NCBI RefSeq assembly: GCF_965218915.1 | Contig: NZ_OZ244708.1 | Coordinates: 186,001-250,000 of the forward strand | Direction: 5' to 3' | Source of the DNA: Novosphingopyxis sp965218915 | GTDB taxonomy: Bacteria; Pseudomonadota; Alphaproteobacteria; Sphingomonadales; Sphingomonadaceae | Length of the DNA stretch: 64,000 nucleotides | In this document: positions 10,703 to 18,939 of the stretch, one piece after another | Layout of the letters: each line of letters begins with the position of its first letter | Position numbering within the stretch: position 1 is the first letter of the stretch | Position numbers and translations under genes: made by a program | The notes under the pieces: model-generated | Seen by the model: the letters and a program-made list of their open reading frames with translations, nothing else | What the model was told of the DNA's origin: nothing | Database searches by the model: none

Positions 10703-11335
10703 CTATCGACGCGAGGCGCCGCGCGGGTCCTTCCAGCGAAAGGCATTGTCCGAAACCGGCGCGTTGAATTTCTGGTCGCGCAGCCGAACGGTGGTGCGAT
10801 TGTTCTGCGAATCGAGCGCCACCCAGCTATCGAGCATCAACCCGCCGGGCGCGGTCGCATTGCGCACGAAGATCATGCTAAGCAGCCCGTATTCGGGATG
10901 TTTTGGATCGCGCACGTCGACGCGCACGACCTTGTCGTTGCCGGTGCTGACCACCTTGCCATATCTGGCGAGATTGTGATCGGGATCGAGCAGCGCCGAG
11001 AGCGGGCTGTTGGCGACCGGCCAGCGCTGGACCTGCTTGACCTCGTAATCGATCATGGTCAGCGCCTTGCCGTCGGCCACGATCAGCAGCGGCACATCCT
11101 TTTGATACTGGAAGCGGATGCGGCCCGGACGCTTCAGCGTCAATCTGCCGGTGAGCGTCTGGCCGTCGCGGTCGCTCTGGGTAAAGCCGGCGGTCATCGT
11201 GTTCGCCGCCTTGAGATGCGCGGCGACATGAGCGAGATCGGAGCTCTGGCTGGTCGCGGCGATGGCGGACGGCGCGCTGGCGACCATCGGCATCATCGCC
11301 AAGGCGGCGGCGATCGCAATGGATTTGCGGACCAT
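10703..11335 (-). CDS. lolA: Outer-membrane lipoprotein carrier protein LolA family
   Basis: 210 residues from the ATG at 11335, which has AGGAG nine bases upstream; longer in-frame versions to 11419 lack this. The N-terminus is a clear signal peptide (AIAAALAMMPMVASAPSAIAA). The mature part has the LolA pattern: helical NTMTAGFTQSDRDGQTLTGRL, then LKRPGRIRFQYQKD and LLIVADGKALTMIDY, a half-barrel that shields lipoprotein acyl chains in the periplasm. The neighbours ftsK (upstream) and xth (downstream) fit the usual alphaproteobacterial order, interrupted here by two small genes. Confidence 0.9.
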   Translation of the reverse strand: MVRKSIAIAAALAMMPMVASAPSAIAATSQSSDLAHVAAHLKAANTMTAGFTQSDRDGQTLTGRLTLKRPGRIRFQYQKDVPLLIVADGKALTMIDYEVKQVQRWPVANSPLSALLDPDHNLARYGKVVSTGNDKVVRVDVRDPKHPEYGLLSMIFVRNATAPGGLMLDSWVALDSQNNRTTVRLRDQKFNAPVSDNAFRWKDPRGASRR

Positions 11336-11415
11336 AAGTAAACTCCTGAAAAAAACTGATGAAAAATTACGACCCCGGCATTGAATGAGCCCTGAATTAC
11401 AGGAGCAACTCCCGT

Positions 11416-11874
11416 TCACGCATTTATCAAGGAAACTTGGGGTAGCTCCATTCGAACGGAACCATCGGTACGGATCGAAAAGTTTGTCCGACCGATCAAG
11501 TTCATCCCGACGATCATGCCGAAGGTGAAATTTGGCAACAGGCTATGGCACATCCAATCTTCCGTCATGACATAGGGCATCTGGTTCGGTGCGGGATAGT
11601 CCGGTTGATCATAGACGCCGGGATAGAAACCCAGCCGCACCAGATGTTGGGTGGCGCTCAGTTCGCCATTTGCCGTTCCGATCATTCGGCGTCCCCGGAC
11701 GGGCAAATCCAATTCATCGATGATATCCTGCCGAATGCCGGAGCTGGTGGCGCCAGTATCCAAAAGGGCTGCTATCGTAATGGAGTGCGCGGAATTCGCC
11801 GCGTCTGCCTGCGGAGCGACCCAGATCGGAAACAGAATCCGCTGACGGTCATGCTTCCATTCAATGACTGGCAT
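11416..11874 (-). CDS. Retropepsin-like aspartic protease (clan AA)
   Basis: 152 residues from the ATG at 11874; longer in-frame starts up to 11994 would overlap the upstream gene heavily. ALLDTGATSSGI carries the D-T-G-A active-site motif (D39-A42) of retroviral-type aspartic proteases, and MIVGMNLIGR near the C-terminus matches the conserved hydrophobic-Gly segment. Such single-domain proteins act as homodimers. No signal peptide is visible, so it is probably cytoplasmic. Its start overlaps the end of the 83-residue gene upstream by 14 bases. GC content is visibly lower than that of ftsK and lolA on either side, suggesting acquisition. The substrate is unknown. Confidence 0.75.
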   Translation of the reverse strand: MPVIEWKHDRQRILFPIWVAPQADAANSAHSITIAALLDTGATSSGIRQDIIDELDLPVRGRRMIGTANGELSATQHLVRLGFYPGVYDQPDYPAPNQMPYVMTEDWMCHSLLPNFTFGMIVGMNLIGRTNFSIRTDGSVRMELPQVSLINA

Positions 11875-12112
11875 TGGAATAGAGCCCGAGATGTACGGGC
11901 TCTGGATCGACTTCCTGTATGGAGAAAATGCCGTCGCGGAATTGCTTGGCACCTTGAGCATATGCATCGCCTGCATTGCTGAAGAAACTGACAATCTCCT
12001 GATGCCTCAGCAGAGCGTATTCGCCCTCATGGGCTGGAAGGAACCGAGCCAGGTTTCTCGAAAAAAAATCATAATTTCGATCGACTTCAGTCCGCTGCAC
12101 GTCCCGGTCCAT
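11861..12112 (-). CDS. Small conserved protein paired with retropepsin (DUF5678-like)
   Basis: 83 residues from the ATG at 12112, chosen for the AGGAGG five bases upstream; an ATG at 12133, touching the ftsK stop, would add seven residues and also has a GAGGGG before it. The pattern FFSRNLARFLPAHEGEYALL ... FFSNAGDAYAQG ... FRDGIFSIQEV resembles small proteins that, from memory, often sit beside retropepsin-like genes and may match DUF5678; this assignment is tentative. No membrane segment or catalytic motif is visible. It overlaps the protease gene, so it may be a substrate, inhibitor or adaptor of the protease. Confidence 0.6.
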   Translation of the reverse strand: MDRDVQRTEVDRNYDFFSRNLARFLPAHEGEYALLRHQEIVSFFSNAGDAYAQGAKQFRDGIFSIQEVDPEPVHLGLYSNASH

Positions 12113-12133
12113 ATCGTCCTCCTCTGCTTTCAT

Positions 12134-14476
12134 TCACCCCTCGGCACCGAACGCGTCGCGCAGCACCTCGCGGCGGCCGACATGGTTGGGCGATGAGACG
12201 AGACCCTCCTCCTCCATCCGCTCGATCAGCCGCGACGCGCTGTTATAGCCCACGCGCAATTGCCGCTGCAGCCAGCTGGTCGAGGCCTTCTGGCTTTCGA
12301 ACACGAGCTGGCAGGCCTTGCGGTATTGCGAGTCCTCGGCGCTGTCGGCCGGGCCGATGCCGTCGAGCGCGAAGCCGCCGTCCTCGGGCTCCTCGGTGAC
12401 CGACTGGACATAATCGGGCTGGCCCTGCGCGCGCCAGTGATCGGCGACGCGGCGGACCTCGTCGTCCGAAACGAACGGCCCGTGGATGCGGGTCACCTGC
12501 TTGCCGCCCGCCATGTAGAGCATGTCGCCCTTGCCCAGCAGCTGCTCGGCGCCCTGTTCGCCCAGGATCGTGCGCGAATCGATCTTGGAGGTGACGTGAA
12601 AGCTGATTCGCGTCGGCAGATTGGCCTTGATCACGCCGGTGATGACGTCGACCGAGGGGCGCTGCGTCGCCATGATCAGGTGGATGCCCGCCGCGCGCGC
12701 CTTTTGCGCCAGCCGCTGGATCAGGAACTCGACCTCCTTGCCCGCGGTCATCATCAGGTCGGCCAGCTCGTCGACCACGATCACGATCTGCGGCATCTCC
12801 TCATATTCGAGCTGCTCTTCCTCATATTCCGGCTGGCCGGTCGCCGGGTCGTAGCCGATCTGCACCTTGCGGCCGAGCGGCTTGCCCTTGCCCTTGGCGG
12901 CGCGGACCTTTTCGTTGAAATTGGCGAGATTGCGCACCGACAGGCTCGCCATCATGCGGTAGCGGTCCTCCATCTGCTCGACCGCCCATTTCAGCGCGCG
13001 GATCGCCTTGGCGGGTTCGGTCACCACCGGCGAGAGCAGATGCGGGATATCGTCGTAGGTGCTGAGTTCCAGCATCTTGGGATCGATCATGATCATCCGG
13101 CACTGGTCCGGCGTCAGCCGGTAGAGCAGCGACAGGATCATGCAGTTGAGGCCGACCGACTTGCCCGAGCCGGTGGTGCCCGCGACCAGCAGATGCGGCA
13201 TCGGCGAAAGGTCCGCGACCACCGGATCGCCCGAGATGTTCTTGCCCAGGATGATCGGGAGGTTGCCGCTCTGCTCGGCGAACGCGCTGGACTGGATCAT
13301 CTCCTGCAGCACCACCGCCTCGCGGGTCTTGTTGGGCAGTTCGATGCCCAGGATCGCGCGGCCGGGCACGGTCGAGACGCGCGCCGACAGCGCCGACATG
13401 TTGCGCGCGATATCCTCGGCGAGCGAGACCACGCGCGCCGCCTTGGTGCCGGGCGCGGGTTCCAGTTCGTACATGGTGACCACGGGTCCGGGGCGCACCG
13501 CCTTGATCTCGCCCTGCACGCGGAAATCCTCGAGCACGGACTCGAGCAGCCGCGCATTGCGCTCCAGCGCCGCCTTGTCGAGCTTGGGCGCCTCGCTCTG
13601 CGGCGGCGGATCGAGCAGGTCGACCGGCGGCAGCGAATAGGGGCCGAAGAAATCGCCCTGCCGCGCGTTGGTCAGCGTGGCCTTGGCGGGCGAGAGCTTG
13701 CGGTCGGCGATTTCGGGCGGCGGACGGTCGTCGGGTTTGACCTGCGGGCGCGGCGGAGCGGGCGCGGTCGGCGGCTTGGGCGCCTCGATCTCCTGTTCCC
13801 GCACGATCCCGCGATCTGCGTCTTCAGCATCGAAATCGTCTGCGTTCGCCGCACCTCGGCGCAAGACGGGTAGTTTGACCGAGGGGATGCGCAGCAGGGG
13901 CCGGCCCAGTTCGAGCGACATCACCACCAGCGCCAGCCCGCCGATCAGCGAGACCGCGATCGTCAGGAACCGCAAAAACCCCCGCCAGCCCTCGCCGGCC
14001 ATGCCGATCAGAGCCTCCGCACCGTTGTTCAGCAGCAGCGAGGGCACGCCGCCCCAGCCGGCGGGCAGACCAACTTCGGCGGCGCGTCCGGCATAACCGA
14101 TCGCAAAGGCGGTAAGCAACGTGCCGAGCAGACAGAGCAGGATCTGGCGCAGCCAATGCGGTTGCGGCACGTCGCGCCACAGCCGCCGGGTCAATACCGC
14201 GCCGAGCGGGGCGAGCAGGATCGCGGCGAGCCCGAACAGGGTCAGCGCGCCGTCGGCCACATAGGCCCCGGTCTGGCCGAACCAGTTGTGCGGAGCGCCC
14301 GCGGCGTCGGTGTTGAACGCGCGGTCGGCCGCCGAAAAGGTCAAGAGCGAAATGGTGTAGACGGCGGTGAACGCGCCGATCAGCACCGCGCCGATCAACC
14401 CCGCCGAGCGCGCGATGCTGGCGCGCATCAGCGCCTGCCATTCGGCTTCCTTCTGTCCGCTCGGACGGCTCGCCAT
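12134..14476 (-). CDS. ftsK: DNA translocase FtsK
   Basis: 780 residues. FtsK is a hexameric DNA pump at the division septum that moves chromosome dimers to dif for XerCD resolution. About four N-terminal transmembrane segments (roughly residues 20-190), a linker rich in Pro and Asp, then the motor: Walker A GTTGSGKSVGLN near 430, Walker B IVVDELADLMM, and ATQRPSVDVITG. The C-terminal gamma winged-helix domain (SWLQRQLRVGYNSASRLIERM), which reads KOPS sites, is intact. The start is preceded by AAGGGGAA. The stop abuts the small-protein/retropepsin pair. Confidence 0.96.
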   Translation of the reverse strand: MASRPSGQKEAEWQALMRASIARSAGLIGAVLIGAFTAVYTISLLTFSAADRAFNTDAAGAPHNWFGQTGAYVADGALTLFGLAAILLAPLGAVLTRRLWRDVPQPHWLRQILLCLLGTLLTAFAIGYAGRAAEVGLPAGWGGVPSLLLNNGAEALIGMAGEGWRGFLRFLTIAVSLIGGLALVVMSLELGRPLLRIPSVKLPVLRRGAANADDFDAEDADRGIVREQEIEAPKPPTAPAPPRPQVKPDDRPPPEIADRKLSPAKATLTNARQGDFFGPYSLPPVDLLDPPPQSEAPKLDKAALERNARLLESVLEDFRVQGEIKAVRPGPVVTMYELEPAPGTKAARVVSLAEDIARNMSALSARVSTVPGRAILGIELPNKTREAVVLQEMIQSSAFAEQSGNLPIILGKNISGDPVVADLSPMPHLLVAGTTGSGKSVGLNCMILSLLYRLTPDQCRMIMIDPKMLELSTYDDIPHLLSPVVTEPAKAIRALKWAVEQMEDRYRMMASLSVRNLANFNEKVRAAKGKGKPLGRKVQIGYDPATGQPEYEEEQLEYEEMPQIVIVVDELADLMMTAGKEVEFLIQRLAQKARAAGIHLIMATQRPSVDVITGVIKANLPTRISFHVTSKIDSRTILGEQGAEQLLGKGDMLYMAGGKQVTRIHGPFVSDDEVRRVADHWRAQGQPDYVQSVTEEPEDGGFALDGIGPADSAEDSQYRKACQLVFESQKASTSWLQRQLRVGYNSASRLIERMEEEGLVSSPNHVGRREVLRDAFGAEG

Positions 14477-14814
14477 GGCGATGTTCCCCTTGTGAGCCCG
14501 TCTTTTGCGCCAACCGGAGACTCCCCGTCAAGCGCCGCGGTACTCAGGCTCCGGACCGGGCCGACCGTTCGCGCAAATCCATCGTTGCAATCGGAAGTTC
14601 GTAAAGAACCGCATACATCCCCCCCCCTGTTCGCTCCCGGCCGAAAGATTGCGCGACCCGGGACCTGCGAGCGTGCAGGGCGGAAAGGGCTGACAAGAAC
14701 AGGGGCTGCGGGCCAATCCATCATAGATCTCCGTCATAGCGAACTTAAGAACATATCATGAATATAACTGTGTAGGAAAGGCGTTTGCAGCGATTGGAGG
14801 TTTGAGTTCTCGCA
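14477..14814. other. Intergenic region upstream of ftsK
   Basis: No gene is seen. The stretch probably holds the ftsK promoter. It contains a run of nine C at 14619-14627, a possible slippage site of no known function. Confidence 0.4.
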
Positions 14815-15005
14815 TCCACGCCTTCTCCCGCCTCGGCGGGAGAAGGATACGGAGCCCCGGATTTAATCCCGGGCGCAGTTGGAAGAGGGTGGGTGGCGCG
14901 CAAGCGCCATCGACGGACTAGCTCTGCGCAACCGCCCTCTCCGCTGCGACTAACGAGCAAGCTCGTAAGTCTCGCTCCTCTCCCGCAAGCGGGAGAGGGA
15001 TAGTT
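14815..15005. repeat. Composite palindromic intergenic element
   Basis: About 190 bases made mostly of hairpins: CCTTCTCCCGCC/GGCGGGAGAAGG at 14821-14846 (12-bp arms), CCCGG/CCGGG around 14855-14873, GGCGC/GCGCC around 14895-14908, ACGAGC-AA-GCTCGT around 14953-14966 and CCTCTCCCGC-AA-GCGGGAGAGG at 14977-14998. The two end hairpins share the CTCTCCCGC-type sequence. It looks like a dispersed, non-coding repeat; other copies are not present in this window. Confidence 0.7.
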
Positions 15006-15021
15006 CAAATTGGGGCACTAT

Positions 15022-15055
15022 CCGATGCCGGTGTTTGGCCGATGCCGGTGTTTGG
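15022..15055. repeat. Perfect 17-bp tandem duplication
   Basis: The unit CCGATGCCGGTGTTTGG occurs at 15022-15038 and again at 15039-15055 without a mismatch, about 100 bases upstream of the monooxygenase start. A perfect copy suggests a recent slippage event. Confidence 0.9.
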
Positions 15056-15152
15056 ATACAAAAGACCGCCGCCGATTCACACCGAACCACCGCGGCAATT
15101 GCACCTGGAGCGCCAGGCTTTACATGGAGATAAGGAAACATCGGAGACCATC

Positions 15153-16370
15153 ATGGCACAAGCGGCGATCATCCTTGGCGGCGGGCTCATCGGCCTGACG
15201 CAGGCGCTCGCGCTGGCTTCGCAGGGGGTGGCCACCCATGTGGTCGAGCGCTTCGATCCGGATGCGATGGCGACGCACGGGTTCGACGGGCGGACGTCGG
15301 CGGTGTCCAGTTCCAGCATGGCGATGCTGGAAACGATCGGACTGGGCACTGCGCTGGCGGGCAAGGGCTGCGCGATCGAAACGATCAAGGTGCTCGACAA
15401 TCTGCGCCCCGGCGGGCTCGATTTCCGGTCCGAGCGCGCGGGCGACGCGCTCGGCACGATGTACGAGAACCATCTCTTGCGCCGGACCCTGTTCGATGCC
15501 GCCAGGGCGAGCGAGCATATCACGCTGCATATGGGGCGGGAGGTCACCGAGCGCCGGTTCGATCCGGGCGCGGCGCATGTCGTGCTCGCGGACGGGACCG
15601 ATCTCGCCGCGCCGCTGCTGATCGCCGCCGAGGGGCGCGGCAGCGAAACCCGCGAACAGGCGGGCATCCGGCCGGCGCGCTGGCAATATGATCACAGCGC
15701 CATCGTCGGCGCGGTCTATCACGAGAAGCCGCATGGAAACGTCGCCTATGAAATCTTCTATTCGACCGGCCCGTTCGCGCTGCTGCCGATGCTGGACGAT
15801 ACGGACGGGCGGCACCGTTCGGCGATCGTCTGGTCGATCCCGCGCGGCGATGCGCCGGGTTATCTGAAACTGTCGGACCGCGGCTTCGCGGCAGAGCTGG
15901 AAAAAGCCAGCGGCGGTACGCTGGGGCGGATCGACATGGCCGCGCCGCGCAGTTCCTATCCGCTCGGTTTCCACCACAGCGCGCGGGTGAGCGGGACACG
16001 CCTGGTGCTGATCGGCGACGCCGGGCACGGCATCCACCCGATCGCCGGGCAGGGCCTCAATCTGGGCTTTCGCGATGTCGCCGCGCTGACCGAGGTGCTG
16101 GTCGACGGGATGCGGCTGGGGCTGGAGCCGGGCGATGCGCAGCTGCTCGCCCGATACGAACGCTGGCGCGGGCTCGACACGCTGATGGTGGCGATGGCGA
16201 CCGACGGGCTGAACCGGCTGTTCGGCATTCCGGGGAGTCCCGCCTCCGCGCTGCGACGCTTCGGCATGGGACTGGTGGCGCGCGCCAGGCCGCTGCAGGG
16301 CTTTTTCATGGACGAGGCGCGCGGCACCAGCGGGACGATGCCCAAGCTGCTGCAGGGCATTCCGGTCTGA
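15153..16370 (+). CDS. FAD-dependent monooxygenase, UbiH/UbiF/COQ6 family
   Basis: 405 residues from the ATG at 15153. Family members hydroxylate the ubiquinone ring precursor. Visible: N-terminal FAD-binding AAIILGGGLIGLTQALAL, the RTSAVSSSSMAMLETIGL segment typical of UbiH-type enzymes, and the second FAD motif LIGDAGHGIHPIAGQGLNLGFRD. Which ring position it hydroxylates (UbiH, UbiF, UbiI or UbiL type) cannot be decided here. The in-frame extension upstream to 15042 lies across the 17-bp tandem duplication and has no family similarity. Confidence 0.88.
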   Translation: MAQAAIILGGGLIGLTQALALASQGVATHVVERFDPDAMATHGFDGRTSAVSSSSMAMLETIGLGTALAGKGCAIETIKVLDNLRPGGLDFRSERAGDALGTMYENHLLRRTLFDAARASEHITLHMGREVTERRFDPGAAHVVLADGTDLAAPLLIAAEGRGSETREQAGIRPARWQYDHSAIVGAVYHEKPHGNVAYEIFYSTGPFALLPMLDDTDGRHRSAIVWSIPRGDAPGYLKLSDRGFAAELEKASGGTLGRIDMAAPRSSYPLGFHHSARVSGTRLVLIGDAGHGIHPIAGQGLNLGFRDVAALTEVLVDGMRLGLEPGDAQLLARYERWRGLDTLMVAMATDGLNRLFGIPGSPASALRRFGMGLVARARPLQGFFMDEARGTSGTMPKLLQGIPV

Positions 16371-16412
16371 TCGTTCGAACGCTGGTCGCCCGCGCCATGC
16401 TCGTTCCTTGGA

Positions 16413-16492
16413 TCGTCATGCCAGCGAAAGCTGGCATCCCAGGCGTTTGAGCGATCCGGCCGGAGACCCCCAGCTTTCGCTGGGGTGACGAG
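16413..16492. repeat. REP-like hairpin doublet, family A
   Basis: An inverted pair: GTCATGCCAGCGAAAGCTGG on the left and CCCAGCTTTCGCTGGGGTGA on the right, separated by about 35 bases. Each half is itself a hairpin around GCGAAAGC or GCTTTCGC. Similar doublets are at 18828 and 39943. It lies between two convergent genes. Confidence 0.85.
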
Positions 16493-16520
16493 CAAAGGGA
16501 ACGGGCGGATATCGCCGCTG

Positions 16521-16551
16521 AAAAACACCGCCCGGGGGACCGGGCGGCGTT
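16521..16551 (-). terminator. Rho-independent terminator of the OmpA-type lipoprotein gene
   Basis: CCGCCCGG at 16528-16535 pairs with CCGGGCGG at 16540-16547 around a four-base loop. On the minus strand the stem is followed by TGTTTTT. It stands about 30 bases beyond the stop of the leftward lipoprotein gene. Confidence 0.85.
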
Positions 16552-16582
16552 TCATGTTTGATACGGTCTATCGATCAAGCGA

Positions 16583-17275
16583 TCAACGCACCGCGTTGAC
16601 GTCCTGCTGCGTCACCGGCGTGATTCGAATTTCCACGCGGCGGTTGGCGGCGCGGCCCTCCTCGGTGGCGTTGCTCGCCTTGGGCTGGCTCTCGCCGTAG
16701 CCGAGCGTCGCCATCCGGGCGGAATTGACGCCGCGCGAGGAAAGATAGTTCGCCACCGCGCTGGCGCGGCGCTCGGACAGCGCCTGGTTATACTGGTCGG
16801 TGCCGGTCGAATCGGTGTGTCCGAGCACGTCGATATAGGTGTTGGGATATTCGTTCAGCGTGGTCGCGACTTGGTCCAGCGTGTTGCGGAACTGCGCGTC
16901 GACGTTCGAGCTGTCGACCGCAAAGGTGATCGAGCTGGGCAGATCGAGCACCAGATTGTCGCCGTCGCGGATCACGTCCACGCCGGTGCCGGCGGTCTGC
17001 TCGCGCAGCTTCTGTTCCTGGCGGTCCATATAATAGCCGACGCCCCCGCCGGCGACCGCGCCGAGGCCGGCACCGATGATCTTGGCGGTGCGATCGTTGC
17101 GTCCGCCGACGAGATCGCCGAGCAGATAACCGCCCAGCGCGCCCACGCCGGCGCCGATGGCGGAGCGATAGGCGAATTCCTTTTGGCCCGTATTGGGGTT
17201 GGTAACGCAGGCGGAAAGCGTTAGCGCGGCGGCGGAAGCGGTCGCGATCAGGGCGTGTGAACGGGTGAATTTCAT
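16583..17275 (-). CDS. OmpA-family lipoprotein with glycine-zipper domain (YiaD-like)
   Basis: 230 residues from the ATG at 17275, with AGGAG upstream. A lipoprotein signal ends in LSAC. Next comes a Gly-rich segment (about 45-90; SAIGAGVGALGGYLLGDLVGG and IIGAGLGAVAGGGVGYYMD) of the glycine-zipper type, then an OmpA-C peptidoglycan-binding domain (ITFAVDSSNVDAQF ... VLGHTDSTGTDQYNQALSERRA). It should tether the envelope to the cell wall. It is related to but distinct from Pal at 40 kb. A clear terminator follows. Confidence 0.9.
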   Translation of the reverse strand: MKFTRSHALIATASAAALTLSACVTNPNTGQKEFAYRSAIGAGVGALGGYLLGDLVGGRNDRTAKIIGAGLGAVAGGGVGYYMDRQEQKLREQTAGTGVDVIRDGDNLVLDLPSSITFAVDSSNVDAQFRNTLDQVATTLNEYPNTYIDVLGHTDSTGTDQYNQALSERRASAVANYLSSRGVNSARMATLGYGESQPKASNATEEGRAANRRVEIRITPVTQQDVNAVR

Positions 17276-17422
17276 CTTCGATCTCCTAAATTGCTTCGAC
17301 AAACGATCTGCCGGGGCCATTGTGTCGGTCGAGACGAACGGCTTGGGTTCGGTGAGCACGGCTTTTTTAGCAAATGTTGCAGGCGGGAAACGGAAGCTCG
17401 GGATAATGGTTCCAGATACGCA

Positions 17423-18727
17423 ATGAACTCCCTGACCGCTTTTCCGTGGACCGATCTGGCGATCATCCTGGCGCTGGTGGTGTTGAACGGCGTGTTCGCG
17501 CTGTCCGAACTGGCGATCGTGTCGGCGAGCACGGCTCGGCTCGGCGCGCTGGCCGATCGCGGCAATGCGGGCGCCAAGGCGGCGCTACGGCTGGGCAGGG
17601 ACCCGGGCAAGTTCCTCTCCACCGTGCAGATCGGCATCACGCTCATCGGCATCGTCGCCGGCGCCTATTCGGGCGCGAGCCTGGGCGGGCCGGTGGCGGA
17701 ACGCATCGCGCTGCTCGGCATCGATCCGGGGCTGGCGCAAACCCTGGGCTTCGGCGTGGTGATCGGGCTCACCACCTATCTCTCGCTGGTGGTGGGCGAG
17801 CTGGTGCCCAAGCAGATCGCGCTGGTCGCGCCCGAAAAATTCGCCGCGATCATGGCGCTGCCGATGGAATGGCTGGCGCGGATCGCCATGCCGATCGTGT
17901 GGCTGCTCGACAATTCGAGCGCGCTGATCTTTCGCATGATCGGCCTGCGCCGCGACTCGCGAAAGGCGCTCTCGGCCGAGGAACTGCAGATGATCTTCGC
18001 CGAGGCGCATCAGTCGGGCGTGATCGAGGAGCACGAACGCGCGGTGATCAGCGGCGTGGTGCGACTGGCCGACCGGCCGGTGCGCGAGGTGATGACGCCG
18101 CGCACGGATATCGACTGGCTGCCGGTCAACGCGACCGCGGCGGACGTGCGCAGGAAATTGCTCGAATCCTCGCACACGCGGCTGCCCGTGGCCGAAGAAT
18201 CCATCGACAATATCCTGGGCGTGGTGCAGGCGCGCGACATCGTCTCGGCGCAGTTCCGCGGCATGCCGATCAACCTGCGCGATCTGATGCGGCGCGCGGA
18301 TATCGTGCCCGATCAGCTCGATGCGATGGACGCACTGGAGATTTTGCGCAAGGCCGAGGTGCCGATGGTGCTGGTCCACGACGAATATGGTCACTTCGAA
18401 GGTATCGTGACCCCCAACGACCTACTCAGCTCGATCGCCGGCGAGTTCGAGAGCGACCGGCAAGCGGGCGAAACGCCCTCCATCATCGAGCGCAGGGACG
18501 GCAGTCTGCTCGTCTCGGGCGCGTTATCGGCCGACAGTTTGGCCGAACGGCTCGACATCGACCTGCCCGAGGACCGCGATTACGCGACCGCGGCGGGCCA
18601 CGCGCTCTATATCCTGCGCCGCCTGCCTGAAGAGGGCGAGGCGTTCGAGGATCAGGGCTGGCGCTTCGAGGTGGTCGACATGGACGGCCGCAAGATCGAC
18701 AAGCTGCTGGTCAGCATGATCGGCTGA
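17423..18727 (+). CDS. CNNM/CorC-family transporter-associated protein (DUF21 + CBS pair)
   Basis: 434 residues from the ATG at 17423. Order: DUF21 transmembrane domain (about 1-190, with several hydrophobic segments beginning LAIILALVVLNGVFALSELAI), two CBS domains (from VREVMTPRTDIDWLP and VMVQARDIV-like segments), and a C-terminal CorC_HlyC domain (from ETPSIIERRDGSLLVSGALS). Members are linked to Mg2+/Co2+ efflux or regulation and were formerly called TlyC hemolysins; a haemolytic role is unlikely. Divergent from the OmpA-type lipoprotein gene. Confidence 0.9.
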   Translation: MNSLTAFPWTDLAIILALVVLNGVFALSELAIVSASTARLGALADRGNAGAKAALRLGRDPGKFLSTVQIGITLIGIVAGAYSGASLGGPVAERIALLGIDPGLAQTLGFGVVIGLTTYLSLVVGELVPKQIALVAPEKFAAIMALPMEWLARIAMPIVWLLDNSSALIFRMIGLRRDSRKALSAEELQMIFAEAHQSGVIEEHERAVISGVVRLADRPVREVMTPRTDIDWLPVNATAADVRRKLLESSHTRLPVAEESIDNILGVVQARDIVSAQFRGMPINLRDLMRRADIVPDQLDAMDALEILRKAEVPMVLVHDEYGHFEGIVTPNDLLSSIAGEFESDRQAGETPSIIERRDGSLLVSGALSADSLAERLDIDLPEDRDYATAAGHALYILRRLPEEGEAFEDQGWRFEVVDMDGRKIDKLLVSMIG

Positions 18728-18827
18728 GGGTGCGGCGCAAATGTCTGTTTTCGGCGATGCTGTTTTCGCAGACCAGCAGGCTGAGCGTTCAGTGCTCAAT
18801 ACGTCTTGATTCCACCTGAAAACTTAG

Positions 18828-18907
18828 TCGTCATGCCAGCGAAAAGCTGGCATCTCGGGCATCGATGCAATTCCGCCCGAGACCCCAGCTTTCGCTGAGG
18901 TGACGAA
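18828..18907. repeat. REP-like hairpin doublet, family A
   Basis: The left half reads GTCATGCCAGCGAAAAGCTGG and the right half CCCAGCTTTCGCTGAGGTGA, an imperfect inverted pair similar to the copy at 16413. It lies in the gap between two convergent genes, in which no coding region is seen. Confidence 0.85.
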
Positions 18908-18939
18908 CAAATGTTGGGAGTGAACCCAAGCAATCACCT

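Noticed and set aside
12260..13873. 537-codon open frame opposite ftsK
   Set aside because: Antisense shadow; His/Arg/Asp-rich without motifs.
14619..14627. Phase-variation tract (nine C)
   Set aside because: It lies in an intergenic region about 140 bases upstream of ftsK, outside any reading frame, and nothing else supports a switching role.
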